Source of the DNA: RGIG3009 sp045595845
GTDB lineage: Bacteria; Bacillota; Clostridia; Oscillospirales; Acutalibacteraceae
Length of the DNA: 64,000 nt
Assembly: GCA_045595845.1 (NCBI GenBank)
Contig: JAZOBF010000043.1
Span: 1 to 64,000, forward strand
Direction of reading: 5' to 3'
Shown here: positions 7,336 through 16,462 of the stretch, piece by piece
How positions within the stretch are numbered: position 1 is the stretch's first letter
Layout of the letters: each line of letters opens with the position of its first letter
Program-made: the position numbers and the translations under genes
Notes under the pieces: generated by a model
Seen by the model: only the letters and a program-made list of their open reading frames with translations
Databases searched by the model: none
What the model was told of the DNA's origin: nothing

Positions 7336-8708
7336 TGGAGCAACGACCGTATGGAACCTATATTGTATACGATGTACGGCGGTGGTGGCCGTTGTTGCTG
7401 GTATCGGCTGTGCGTTTGCTCATGCCGAATCGTGACCTGCGGGAAGTGATACGGGAAGTGGCGTTGTGCGCGGTACTAATCGGTTATTCGGTGGAAAAAT
7501 GGTGGGGCGCCCGCTATCGCGTGGGGCGTTCTCATGCGGGATTTCACAGCATTGGTGTACGGCAAGGCTTATTTGCCCGTCATTCGTTGCATATTGATGC
7601 CGAAAATGCCGCTTCGGTGGAAATTGAGCGCTCGCCGTTTCTTGCGTTGTGTCGCGGGTGCCGTGTGCGTGTCAATACGGCGGGATTACGGCGACGCACC
7701 GATGCGGTGTTGTATTTATCTGTGCGGCAAGTGCAGAATCTGTTTTCGCTCAGCGATCAACCGCGACAGCGATTTCGCGCTAAATTATGGCCGGTGATCG
7801 TCACGGCAGTGACCGGCTCTAATGCGGCGGTGGGATTGCTCACGGCGGTTCCCGTGTTGCGCCAGCTGGGGAACCTACTTGGTGAGCGCGCCGATGCCAT
7901 CGGATTTGTGCAACAATTGTTGGCGGCTGAAATACCGTCAGCGTTGCGCATACTGGGCAATATTTTGATTATTGGGTGGGGTGTTGCGGCACTCAATATT
8001 TTCTTACGATATGTGGGGTTTTATGCTGCCGTACAGGAAAACCGCCTGCACTTGGTGTCCGGCTTGTTTACGCGACGCGATGTACTGATTGATCGGGACA
8101 AAATCACGGCATTGGAATTGCGGCAGACCTTGTTCATGCGGGTGGGAGGATTGTATACTGCCATTATCACCGCCGCGGGTTACGGGCGGGATATCGGCGC
8201 GCGACCGGTTTTGATTCCTGCGGCGGATGCCAGAACCTTGTGCGAGGGGCTGGAACAGCTGTTGCCTCAGTACCCGATTAAAGCGGGACGGATTAAAGCG
8301 GTGGCACGCGCGCGCTACTTGGCGGCACCCGTACTGGTGTTGTTTTTCAGCATATGGCCGTGGGCAGTGGGCGGATTCTTTAAAGCGCCCGCCCTGATAT
8401 GCACCGTGTTCGGGGTATGGTTGTTGGTGATTCGTCTGCTTGGTTTTGCCAATGCGGGGTTCGGCGCCGATCATGAGGCCGTGACGGTATGGTATCCGCG
8501 CGGACTTGCGTTGTACCGTGTATACCTGCCGCGTGAAGTAGTGGACCATATTACCGTGACACAAAGCGTGTGGCAGCGCCACCGCGGCACTTGCACCGTA
8601 ACGGTGCGCAGCTTTGGAGATAAGAAACGGCGGCATCGGGTATGGGGGTTGCCGTACGAAGCGGTACTCTATGAAATCGGGCAACAAAAAGCCGCCGCGA
8701 AGGATTGA
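7335..8708 (+). CDS. YdbT-like membrane protein with repeated PH domains
   Basis: The 457-residue protein has several membrane segments (near residues 14-50, 155-230, 325-365) alternating with PH-like domains, as in YdbT. The recurring pattern is visible in the segments GVRQGLFARHSLHIDAENA and LVSGLFTRRDVLIDRDKITA. The start ATG sits in a TGATG overlap with the upstream gene and follows TTGGAGGAATG. Together with the YdbS-like protein it probably forms a membrane complex. Substrate and function are unknown. Confidence 0.72.
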   Translation: MEQRPYGTYIVYDVRRWWPLLLVSAVRLLMPNRDLREVIREVALCAVLIGYSVEKWWGARYRVGRSHAGFHSIGVRQGLFARHSLHIDAENAASVEIERSPFLALCRGCRVRVNTAGLRRRTDAVLYLSVRQVQNLFSLSDQPRQRFRAKLWPVIVTAVTGSNAAVGLLTAVPVLRQLGNLLGERADAIGFVQQLLAAEIPSALRILGNILIIGWGVAALNIFLRYVGFYAAVQENRLHLVSGLFTRRDVLIDRDKITALELRQTLFMRVGGLYTAIITAAGYGRDIGARPVLIPAADARTLCEGLEQLLPQYPIKAGRIKAVARARYLAAPVLVLFFSIWPWAVGGFFKAPALICTVFGVWLLVIRLLGFANAGFGADHEAVTVWYPRGLALYRVYLPREVVDHITVTQSVWQRHRGTCTVTVRSFGDKKRRHRVWGLPYEAVLYEIGQQKAAAKD

Positions 8709-8731
8709 ACTCCTTTCGCGGCGGTTTTTTT
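8691..8731. terminator. Bidirectional terminator between ydbT-like and DUF4340 genes
   Basis: A strong GC stem (CCGCCGCGAAGGA with TCCTTTCGCGGCGG, one bulge) ends in seven T on the plus strand and a run of A on the other side. It overlaps the last codons of the upstream gene and serves both converging genes. Confidence 0.85.
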
Positions 8732-8734
8732 ATT

Positions 8735-10282
8735 TTATTCAGGTAGTGGTTCACCGGCAATAAATTTATGATATAGATTTTGCACATTTTGCACATCGCG
8801 CGCTGCTATCAAGTGCTTTTCACCGGAATTGTGAACGGCAATACAATGTCCCGCCGTGTATTCGTAAATACGGATACGGGTAGGATTGCCGTGTTGTTTC
8901 ATGGGGGTAAATTCCAAGGTGAGTATCGGTGTCCCGATCGGGTTTTCGTTGGTTTGTCCCGCGCGGTACAGCGACAGCAGCGATTCATACAGCGTGCGGA
9001 AATCAGGAGTGCTGTAAGTTTTGCCGTTTGCTGTTACGGTAAGCGCGTTGTCACTGTCTTCTTCACCGGGGAAATGCTTGAGTGTAAAGGTTTTGGTGTC
9101 ACCGTCGTCGACAATGGTAACGGAATCCAGATTCGTAATGTATTGGAAATACAACATGTTATCTGCGATGTCTTCGTACTGCGCATCTACCCAGTCGGCG
9201 ACCGCACTCGGTTCAAACCGATAAACGAGGGGGATCATGGTGTTTTGCTGATACACCACGCCGTAATAGTTACCGTCCTTGTCGGTCTTGCCAAGCTTGA
9301 TGGTGTACTTAAAGGTGCTGTGATAAGAGATCTCGGACTGCACTTCACCGTCGGCAATTTCCGTTTCGGTGGTGCGTTGAAGCGACAGGTTGAGGGTGCA
9401 CACCGAATATGGATTCGACAGACCGTAAGCAGACAGATCCGAAGCGGTCGGCCGTAGTGCCACAACATCCAAAGCGGATAATAAGGTAAAGTTGGTGTAG
9501 GTAATCAGCGGACTGTTGGAATCCACCGCATGAAAATGCGGCTTCTGTATCGCATAACCTGAGAGCACCATGTTTTCTTCTTCGTTTTCAGGTTTCTCTG
9601 CTATTTGGAAGAAAATAGGCTCTGAACGAACCGTACCGGACAAGGTGACATCGCGTATCACCACGGTATCGGTGCTGTTTTCTGCGGTGGGAGCAACAAT
9701 GGGCATCCGAACGAGGTATTGTACGGGTTGGTATGCCAGCACTTGGCAAAAAGTGGTGTCCATCAGGTAAATCGCCGTTTTACCTGCCTCCCGGAAATAG
9801 TACCCTTCTTCGGACGGCGCTAAATCGCCGATCTCAAAAGAAAAGGTGGTGTCATCGGAATAGGAAACCGAAACGGTAATACCGCTATCGGCTTTTCCCA
9901 ACCCGAAATCGGCGGGGGTTTGCGGATTTTCCACCACCAAGCGAGTGGCGGTAATGTTGAGCAGGGATTCTGCCACGGTTTCAAATACAGCCTGATCCAA
10001 CGGCAAATCCTCATATCCCTTTAGGGTATACAAATCGTCTTCGGTACGCGAAATGGTGTGTGAAGCATCCGAAAGGGAAATCACCGCCGACGATAGGGTA
10101 ACGTTTCCGTCTGCCGTTTTATCCAGCAGTACCACGGATTCATCAACGGGATTTTCATCGTCGGAATCCTCTGTTAACGGGGGAAGCAACAGCAGCAACC
10201 CCACCAACAACACCCCAACCGCCGCCAACGCGATGACGGCGTATAGGAGCGAGCGGGTGCGTTTTGTCATGCGCTTACTCAT
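8735..10282 (-). CDS. DUF4340-type membrane-anchored protein of a Gld-like ABC cassette
   Basis: The 515-residue protein has one N-terminal membrane segment (about residues 12-33) and a large extracytoplasmic part built of repeats typical of DUF4340 (TLKGYEDLPLDQAVFETVA, a following ADFGLGKADS-type segment, and ISVSY-like strands). It is the last of four co-directional genes, overlapping the GldG-like gene by four bases. Such cassettes (ATPase, permease, GldG-like, DUF4340) are widespread in Clostridia, with no established substrate. AGGAGG precedes the ATG. Confidence 0.75.
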   Translation of the reverse strand: MSKRMTKRTRSLLYAVIALAAVGVLLVGLLLLLPPLTEDSDDENPVDESVVLLDKTADGNVTLSSAVISLSDASHTISRTEDDLYTLKGYEDLPLDQAVFETVAESLLNITATRLVVENPQTPADFGLGKADSGITVSVSYSDDTTFSFEIGDLAPSEEGYYFREAGKTAIYLMDTTFCQVLAYQPVQYLVRMPIVAPTAENSTDTVVIRDVTLSGTVRSEPIFFQIAEKPENEEENMVLSGYAIQKPHFHAVDSNSPLITYTNFTLLSALDVVALRPTASDLSAYGLSNPYSVCTLNLSLQRTTETEIADGEVQSEISYHSTFKYTIKLGKTDKDGNYYGVVYQQNTMIPLVYRFEPSAVADWVDAQYEDIADNMLYFQYITNLDSVTIVDDGDTKTFTLKHFPGEEDSDNALTVTANGKTYSTPDFRTLYESLLSLYRAGQTNENPIGTPILTLEFTPMKQHGNPTRIRIYEYTAGHCIAVHNSGEKHLIAARDVQNVQNLYHKFIAGEPLPE

Positions 10283-11880
10283 AAATGCCTCCTCTTAAAG
10301 AAGACAACCAGACAGACGATAATCAATACCGCCGGAATGCCGAATGTAAACACGCCCAAACCGAGGACCTGAGCGACCATGGTCGAAAACGGAAGAGTCT
10401 CTCCCGAAAGATCTTTTCCGGAGATGGTGACGGTATTACCGATGTTGCACATCGTGCGCAAGGGTTCAATAACCAGCCCTTCGTTTTCATATTGAGAGGC
10501 GGTTACATAATTAGCAAACTCCAAACTACCGCTGACTACAATGAAGTTTTCAACGGTTTCATTGTTCACGGAAGCGCGTTCACGGGCATACGCCATGCCG
10601 ATGATGGGGTAAGAGTCGGCTTTGGTCTGCACAATCTCTTCGGCGCTGTCCCCCGACAGCAAATCGGCACTTGCGGTCAGACGACTGCTTTCGGGAAAGG
10701 CAATCACGGTGTGGTTCGTCAAGTTCTCCGTGTCATCATCGGTGCTTTTGTCGGTGAGCAACTGGACGGTCAGCGGCATGAGGACTTTTTGATCGGCAAC
10801 CGACGAGGTAAGCGTGGTTGCCGTAATAGTCGTCAACGGCATATACGGGCCGTAATATCCCATTTGATAATTGTTGGAATCGGTTTCCATAATAAGGTTC
10901 GAAGTGACCGTGATGCCGTAATCCGCCGACAGGAAATCGTATAGGTTCGGGCAGGTGCCGGCAAAGTTGACAAACACAAACAGATTGCGTTCCAGTTTGC
11001 CGTCGTTATGCAACCAGTCGCGTAAGCGTTTAATTTCGTCAACGGTATAGTCTTTGACGGGACCGGCGATTACGAGTGCACCGGTGGTATCGTTGATAGT
11101 GCTCGCCGTTGACAGGTCCAGTGTCTGGGTAAAATACCCGTTCAATTCGTACAGGCTTTTTAACGAGGCAATGGCATCTTCGCTTTCGCCGTGACCGGTT
11201 AAAAAGGTGACGGTGACGGTTTTACCGCCGCAAACGCTGCCGATGTTTGCAGCAAGTTTTTGCTCAACCAGCGAAGTGACCGTGTAATTGTAGGAATAAT
11301 CCATATCGGTTTGCAAAAGGTCATCCAGCGAGATTTTGCGGTATTGATTGCCGCATAAAAACAGAATGTCACCGCTCGTCGCTTCGTATTTTTCTTGATA
11401 CGAGGACGAGTAGGTGGGATTCTTTTCCAAATCAACATAGGATGTCTTGATTTTTCCGCCGCTGATAGTCCCGTATTCTTTGGTGAACAGGTAGAACTGA
11501 CGGAAGATGGTGTCGTATTCCTCAGCCCCTGTGTTGGGTGCGGAAAAATACTCTTCGCCGGCAAGGGCAACAATCTCCACGTCGAGCGACACGGATTCCG
11601 CCAATGCGCGGCTGTCTTCCGAAAGGGAATAAGTCTGATCGGCGGTAAGGTCCAGTGTCCACGGGAAACGGTCTGCTAAAATGCCGCACACGACATTAAA
11701 TAACACAACAACCGCCGCGATCACGACCGTAATGGCGGTGGCGGTGGCACCCAATCGCAGTTTTCGGTTGGAACGCCAGTTGAGTTGGGGGAGCTTTAAA
11801 AGTGATTTTTTCTGCTTTTTAACAGGCTCGGTGACTTCCGTTTCGTCGGGAGTCGTTTTCATATCGTCAAAATTACTCAT
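10279..11880 (-). CDS. GldG-like ABC-transporter accessory protein
   Basis: The 533-residue protein has a cytoplasmic N-terminus, a membrane span (about residues 47-72), the LDLTADQTYSLSEDSRALAE segment typical of GldG proteins, a large outside domain, and a second span at the C-terminus (GLGVFTFGIPAVLIIVCLVV). GldG-type proteins pair with GldF permeases and GldA ATPases. GAGAGGAGG precedes the ATG. The gene lies between the permease and DUF4340 genes. The first 35 residues are acidic and lysine-rich and of unknown purpose. Confidence 0.8.
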   Translation of the reverse strand: MSNFDDMKTTPDETEVTEPVKKQKKSLLKLPQLNWRSNRKLRLGATATAITVVIAAVVVLFNVVCGILADRFPWTLDLTADQTYSLSEDSRALAESVSLDVEIVALAGEEYFSAPNTGAEEYDTIFRQFYLFTKEYGTISGGKIKTSYVDLEKNPTYSSSYQEKYEATSGDILFLCGNQYRKISLDDLLQTDMDYSYNYTVTSLVEQKLAANIGSVCGGKTVTVTFLTGHGESEDAIASLKSLYELNGYFTQTLDLSTASTINDTTGALVIAGPVKDYTVDEIKRLRDWLHNDGKLERNLFVFVNFAGTCPNLYDFLSADYGITVTSNLIMETDSNNYQMGYYGPYMPLTTITATTLTSSVADQKVLMPLTVQLLTDKSTDDDTENLTNHTVIAFPESSRLTASADLLSGDSAEEIVQTKADSYPIIGMAYARERASVNNETVENFIVVSGSLEFANYVTASQYENEGLVIEPLRTMCNIGNTVTISGKDLSGETLPFSTMVAQVLGLGVFTFGIPAVLIIVCLVVFFKRRHL

Positions 11881-11899
11881 TGTGTAGTACCTCCTCTCA

Positions 11900-12610
11900 T
11901 CAGTTCCAACGCTTCCGTTCCAGAACGCGAACGGTGAAAAACAGGAACAGGGCGGTTATGCTGACAAAAAAGATAATGTCATCGTACTGCATTAAACCAC
12001 TGGTGAAATTGGCATACCGTTGAGATACCGATAAGAAATCGGTGACGGCAACCGCTACCGTACTGTTGGGTAATATGGAGCTGACACTATCGATCATCAA
12101 GAGGGCAAATGAGGCAAGGAATGTGCCGAGCGCTGCCACGAATTGACTTTCGGTCAGGCAGGAAATCAACAGACCGATGGCAATAATCATACTGCCGAGC
12201 AACATAAGACCGAAGAAGTTGCCCAAAATCACCAGCCAATCGGGAGTGACTTGCGTGGCGATGATGAGGGCAAATACCAGCATAATGGAAATGCCGATGG
12301 TAAACAACAACACCGCTGCGAAGAATTTCCCGAGCACGATACCGGTCAAACTGACAGGCGCTGTCAGCAACGCTTGGTCGGTTTTTTGGCGCTTGTCATC
12401 ACTCATCAACCGCATGGTCAGAACGGGTAATACGAGCAGCATTAAGAAAGTGAGTACGGAACTGAACACATATGACAGATCCGCATACCCGCTCGCCAGG
12501 TTATACATAAAGAAATAATAGCCGCTTAAGCCGAAAATCATGGCCAGTACGACATAGCCGATAGGGGATGTGAAATAGGTCTTGAATTCACGCTTGAAAA
12601 TCGCACTCAT
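11900..12610 (-). CDS. ABC-2 type permease (GldF-like)
   Basis: This 236-residue protein has six hydrophobic segments and the ABC-2 layout, beginning with the amphipathic MSAIFKREFKTYFTSPIGYV typical of GldF/NosY-like permeases. It overlaps the ATPase gene by four bases, and AAAGGAGG lies just before the ATG. It should form the membrane channel of the exporter; the substrate is not evident from the sequence. Confidence 0.9.
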   Translation of the reverse strand: MSAIFKREFKTYFTSPIGYVVLAMIFGLSGYYFFMYNLASGYADLSYVFSSVLTFLMLLVLPVLTMRLMSDDKRQKTDQALLTAPVSLTGIVLGKFFAAVLLFTIGISIMLVFALIIATQVTPDWLVILGNFFGLMLLGSMIIAIGLLISCLTESQFVAALGTFLASFALLMIDSVSSILPNSTVAVAVTDFLSVSQRYANFTSGLMQYDDIIFFVSITALFLFFTVRVLERKRWN

Positions 12611-13572
12611 TTTTTCTTACCTCCTTTGCGGGGCTGGGATAGCTGTTCGCGCGTGAGTGAAATAAAGATTTCCTCGAGAGACATTTCCATTGAGCGTAAG
12701 CCGAGCAAAGGATAGCCTTCTTTAGCGAGTGCCGTAAACAATGCGCGGCGGAAATCGGCACCGTCTTGCGGTTCAAGGGCATATTCAAATACACCCTCCT
12801 CTTTCTCGCCATAACGCACGACTTCGGCTACACCCGCAATGTGTGTCAAAATATCGGTTACGCGCTTCTCGTCACCGGCAACGCGCACCATCAAACGGCG
12901 GTCGGACGAATATTTTTCCGAAAGCGCGGCGGCGGTATCGTCGGCAACGATCTTGCCCTCGTTGATGATAATGATGCGGTCGCAGACCGCCTCAATTTCC
13001 TGCAAAATATGCGAAGAAAGAATCACGGTGTGGTGTTTGCCCAGATTTTTAATCAACGCGCGAATCTCAATTATCTGGTTCGGATCCAGACCGACAGTCG
13101 GCTCGTCCAACACCAAAACGGGCGGGTTGCCGATCAGCGCTTGTGCAAACCCGACGCGTTGGCGGTATCCTTTGGACAGGTTTTTAATCAGACGGGCGTA
13201 TACATGCTCGATTTGCATTAAACGGCAGATTTCCGCAATATGTTTTTTGCGATTGAACCTACATTGCTTCAGGTCAAACACAAAGTCCAGATACTCGCGC
13301 ACCGTCATATCCAAATACAGCGGCGGTTGTTCGGGCAGGTAACCGATGTTGGCTTTTGCTTCGTTGGGTTCTTCCAAAATGTCATATCCGTTTATGGATA
13401 CGGTTCCTTCGGTGGAAGACAGATATCCGGTGAGGATATTCATGGTCGTGGATTTTCCCGCACCGTTTGGTCCGAGAAACCCTAAAATCTCACCTTCATT
13501 CACCTGAAAGCTGATATTATCCACCGCGAGGTGCGAGCCGTATCGCTTGGTCAGGTTTTGCACTGTAATCAT
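12607..13572 (-). CDS. ABC transporter ATP-binding protein (GldA-like)
   Basis: The 321-residue ATPase has a Walker A (GFLGPNGAGKSTTM, near residue 35), a signature region (NLSKGYRQRVGFAQALIGNP), a Walker B (VLVLDEPTVGLDPNQ) and the switch histidine (ILSSHIL). The C-terminal 100 residues form the extra domain seen in drug- and Gld-type ATPases. It is the first gene of the four-gene cassette. GGAGGAGT precedes the ATG. It powers the GldF-like permease. Confidence 0.95.
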   Translation of the reverse strand: MITVQNLTKRYGSHLAVDNISFQVNEGEILGFLGPNGAGKSTTMNILTGYLSSTEGTVSINGYDILEEPNEAKANIGYLPEQPPLYLDMTVREYLDFVFDLKQCRFNRKKHIAEICRLMQIEHVYARLIKNLSKGYRQRVGFAQALIGNPPVLVLDEPTVGLDPNQIIEIRALIKNLGKHHTVILSSHILQEIEAVCDRIIIINEGKIVADDTAAALSEKYSSDRRLMVRVAGDEKRVTDILTHIAGVAEVVRYGEKEEGVFEYALEPQDGADFRRALFTALAKEGYPLLGLRSMEMSLEEIFISLTREQLSQPRKGGKKK

Positions 13573-13661
13573 ATTGTGGGACTCCTCCTTTGGATATACT
13601 TAGACAAGATTAATCATAAATGCGAAATGTGTACTTTCTGTGTATTTTTTCAAAACAAGTT

Positions 13662-13689
13662 TTGCTTTTTTTTATAAGTGTGGTATACT
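13662..13689 (+). promoter_or_regulatory. Promoter of ribF-HAD
   Basis: TTGCTT and TATACT are 16 bases apart, with a TGTGG just before the -10. The start codon follows 22 bases later, so the leader is too short for an FMN riboswitch. Confidence 0.65.
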
Positions 13690-13711
13690 GTGCAAAAAAG
13701 GGGGGGTTGCG

Positions 13712-15292
13712 GTGTCAATCAGGCGGTACACATGGGACCAACGGCATTGTCTGCCGACAGTACGGCGTGCCGTGGCGCTGGGCGTATTTGACGGGTTACA
13801 TATCGGACATCGAGCGGTACTTTCGTCGGCGTGCGGCGTGACCGATGACGACGGCGCGATCCTGACAGCGGCGGCGTTGTGCATGACAGGGGTGCCTAAG
13901 TGCGAAAGCGGCCGTTTGCTCACACCCGAACGCGAAAAACAGTTGCTCGAAACGCTTGGTATTGATGAATGGATTGAAATGCCGTTTGAAGCGGTTCGGG
14001 ACTTATCACCCGAGCGGTTTGTACGCGAAATTTTGTGTGAGCTGTTACAGGCAAGCGTGGTGTGTTGCGGATACAATTATCGGTTTGGGAAAAACGGTGT
14101 CGGAACGGTTGATACCCTTTGTGCTTTCTGTGAACCGCTCGGTATTCAAGTGGTGGTAACGGAAAAGATTCAACGCTACGCAGATACCATCAGTTCCACC
14201 CGCGTGCGCAGCGCCGTCGCAGAAGGCGATATGACACGGGCGATGAGCTTGCTTGGCAGACCGTTCTCGGTGGAATTGCCGATTACCAACGGTGACCATC
14301 GCGGGCGACGGTGGGGCGTTCCGACCATTAACCAGGTGTTCCCTGACGATTATGCCGTACCGCGGTACGGTGTCTATGCTTCACTGGTTGTCGTGGGTGA
14401 GCATCAGTATCAAGCGGTTACAAATATCGGTGTTCATCCGACGGTGGGCGGCGTTCCGGCACCGCAAGCGGAAACATGGATTCGTGATTTTCACGGTGAC
14501 TTGTACGGGCAGACGGCACAGGTGTTGTTAATCCGCTTTTTACGGGATGAGCGTTGCTTTACCGATATAGAAGCGCTCAAAGCACAGATTGTTGCCGATG
14601 CGGACACAGCACACGCCATTCTTGACGGGCAAGGCGGTGAAAAAGCGGTTTTGTTCGATTTTGACGACACTTTACAAGATCGCACCGAAGCGTTTTTGGC
14701 GGTGGCGCGGCAATTACTTGCCCGTTATATGACCGCCGTCCCCGATGAACAACGGGAGCGATATGCCCGGGAACTGTTAGCCGCCAACGCGGGCGGGTAT
14801 GTGAACTATACAACCTTTTTCCATGATTTTGTCGAGCGGTGGCCGTTTGATAACGGGGTGACCGGCGATGAGCTTTTAGGGGCGTATTACCGCTTATTTC
14901 CCCTGTGCTCGGCTTTATATCCCGATACGCTTGCGGTACTTGACGCATTGCGGCGGCGAGGCTACCGTGTCGGTATCATCACCAACGGCAATTCGTTATT
15001 ACAAAACCGTAAACTGGATGTGACGGGACTGCGGTTATATACCGATATTACACTCGTATCGGGAGAAGAGGGTGTGCACAAGCCGCATGCCGAGTTGTTC
15101 CGCCGCGCGGCGGCGCGGCTGTGCGTAGCGCCTGAAAACTGCATCTATGTGGGTGATCACCCTCTTAATGATATACAGGGCGCGCAAAACGCCGGTATGC
15201 GACCAATCTTCTTAAATACCCGCAAACTGAGTGAGCACCCGAGCGGAGTTGAAGAACTATCCGACTTAACCGAAATACTCAATATACTGTAA
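13712..15292 (+). CDS. ribF: RibF (riboflavin kinase/FAD synthetase) fused to a HAD phosphatase
   Basis: The first 300 of 526 residues match RibF: an adenylyltransferase domain with LGVFDGLHIGHRAVL and ISSTRVRSAVAEGD, then a flavokinase domain with GRRWGVPTIN and VTNIGVHPTVGG. RibF makes FMN and FAD from riboflavin. From about residue 310 a complete HAD hydrolase follows: motif I LFDFDDTLQD, motif II IITNGNS, the conserved lysine in GVHKPHAE, and motif III VYVGDHPLND-like YVGDHPLNDIQGA. Normal RibF is about 310 residues, so this is a fusion. HAD enzymes of this group act on flavin-pathway phosphates in other bacteria, so a role in FMN turnover or in making riboflavin is plausible but unproven. 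The GTG at 13712 follows a G-rich ribosome site; the upstream in-frame ATG overlaps the promoter. Confidence 0.88.
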   Translation: MSIRRYTWDQRHCLPTVRRAVALGVFDGLHIGHRAVLSSACGVTDDDGAILTAAALCMTGVPKCESGRLLTPEREKQLLETLGIDEWIEMPFEAVRDLSPERFVREILCELLQASVVCCGYNYRFGKNGVGTVDTLCAFCEPLGIQVVVTEKIQRYADTISSTRVRSAVAEGDMTRAMSLLGRPFSVELPITNGDHRGRRWGVPTINQVFPDDYAVPRYGVYASLVVVGEHQYQAVTNIGVHPTVGGVPAPQAETWIRDFHGDLYGQTAQVLLIRFLRDERCFTDIEALKAQIVADADTAHAILDGQGGEKAVLFDFDDTLQDRTEAFLAVARQLLARYMTAVPDEQRERYARELLAANAGGYVNYTTFFHDFVERWPFDNGVTGDELLGAYYRLFPLCSALYPDTLAVLDALRRRGYRVGIITNGNSLLQNRKLDVTGLRLYTDITLVSGEEGVHKPHAELFRRAAARLCVAPENCIYVGDHPLNDIQGAQNAGMRPIFLNTRKLSEHPSGVEELSDLTEILNIL

Positions 15293-15320
15293 AAGGCAGG
15301 GCCGAGAGGCCCTGCCTTTT
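15291..15320. terminator. Bidirectional terminator after ribF-HAD
   Basis: A perfect 13-bp stem (AAAAGGCAGGGCC with its complement) and a GAGA loop ends in TTTT on either strand, between two converging genes. Confidence 0.9.
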
Positions 15321-15351
15321 ATACACGCTTTTTTAAGGGGTACATATACTG

Positions 15352-15822
15352 TTAATAGCGCAGTTTGACAATGTTTGGGATAATCCCGCCAGCAGAATCG
15401 ATATCAATAACCGCGTAGGTACTGCCATGCCTGAGGGAACCGGGATTGACGAGATACAGTCCGTCATCGTACAGCGTGAGTGCTTCATGTGTGTGCCCAA
15501 ACAAGGCAACCTGCGCACCGCGGGAACGCGCGGCACAGGCGAACCGATACAAATCGTGTTTGACACCATAGCGGTGACCGTGTGTTGCAAAAAAGACCTG
15601 TCCCCCAAAACGAAACTCCGCGTCATCGGGAAACGGGGCGGAAAAATCACAGTTTCCCGCAACCTGTAAACGGCGCACCGTACACCATTCACCGATTGCC
15701 GTTAAATCAGCGGCACCGTCACCCAAATGTACGAGCAATGATGCATTCGGCTGAGCGTCAATGGCGGCTTGCAAGGCGCGGCGGTCGCCGTGAGTATCGG
15801 AAACAACCAACAAACGAAACAT
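15352..15822 (-). CDS. YfcE/MJ0936-type metallophosphoesterase
   Basis: The 156-residue protein has the motifs of small calcineurin-like phosphodiesterases: VVSDTHGD at residues 6-13, LVHLGDGA, VAGNCDF, and FATHGHRYGV with GHTHEA. These residues bind two metal ions. The ATG at 15822 was preferred because AGGTGAT lies just upstream and the product starts at the family N-terminus. In many Firmicutes this gene lies near rdgB/rph, but not here. The natural phosphodiester is unknown. Confidence 0.88.
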   Translation of the reverse strand: MFRLLVVSDTHGDRRALQAAIDAQPNASLLVHLGDGAADLTAIGEWCTVRRLQVAGNCDFSAPFPDDAEFRFGGQVFFATHGHRYGVKHDLYRFACAARSRGAQVALFGHTHEALTLYDDGLYLVNPGSLRHGSTYAVIDIDSAGGIIPNIVKLRY

Positions 15823-15867
15823 AGTATCACCTTTTACGACATAAGAATAACACAGGGAGGGATTCGT

Positions 15868-16125
15868 ATGAGTCAGATCACACCGGACCAATTACAGGCG
15901 TTGTTGGGGTATGCGTCCAAGCGATTGGGCATGACACCCGAACAGTTAGCAAAGACCGTGCAAAACGGGGGGCTTGGTGCATTGTCGGATAAAGCGGGGG
16001 CACAGAATATGCAAAAATTCAGCGAGCTTGCAAGCGATCCCGCGCGGTTGCAACAACTGCTTGCGTCACCGGAAGTACGGGCATTTTTGTCAAAACTGAC
16101 GGGAGGCAACGATACGCATGGATGA
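15868..16125 (+). CDS. Small conserved-looking protein, first of a three-gene cluster
   Basis: This 85-residue protein is predicted mostly helical (ITPDQLQALLGYASKRLG, then SELASDPARLQQLLASPE). I do not recognise it. The ATG at 15868 follows AGGGAGGG. It overlaps the next gene by eight bases, and the second overlaps the third by four, so the three are translationally coupled. No membrane segment, signal peptide or metal motif is visible. Confidence 0.7.
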   Translation: MSQITPDQLQALLGYASKRLGMTPEQLAKTVQNGGLGALSDKAGAQNMQKFSELASDPARLQQLLASPEVRAFLSKLTGGNDTHG

Positions 16126-16462
16126 CGAGCTTTCGAAAAAACTCGACAACCTGTTAAACTCGCCGGACGGGATGGATAAGATTCAAAACATGATGGCGGC
16201 ACTGGGGATTTCACCCGATACTTTGAAGGCAGAATCGGAACCCCAACCGCCGTCTGCGCCTGCTGTGCCGGAACTGGACGGGCTTTTAAAACTAATGCCG
16301 CTGTTGTCACAAATGGGTAAAGACGATGAAAATACCACTTTGCTCAAAGCATTGCGGCCGTATTTGCACGGTGATCGCGAAAAACGGTTGGATGATTCGG
16401 TGCGTATGATGCAATTGCTCAAATTTCTGCCGTTGTTGCAAAAAGGAGGGAAAGCGGAATGA
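16118..16462 (+). CDS. Unknown helical protein, second of the cluster
   Basis: The 114-residue protein has a short helical N-terminus, a proline-rich middle (PQPPSAPAVPE) and a C-terminal helix pair (LLKALRPYLHGDREKRLDD, then MMQLLKFLPLLQKGG). The C-terminal pattern recurs in clostridial proteins of unknown function. GGGAGG lies ahead of the ATG inside the upstream gene. Function is not assigned. Confidence 0.7.
   Translation: MDDELSKKLDNLLNSPDGMDKIQNMMAALGISPDTLKAESEPQPPSAPAVPELDGLLKLMPLLSQMGKDDENTTLLKALRPYLHGDREKRLDDSVRMMQLLKFLPLLQKGGKAE

Noticed and set aside
13690..13711. FMN riboswitch before ribF-HAD
   Set aside because: The leader is only about 20 bases, too short for the aptamer.
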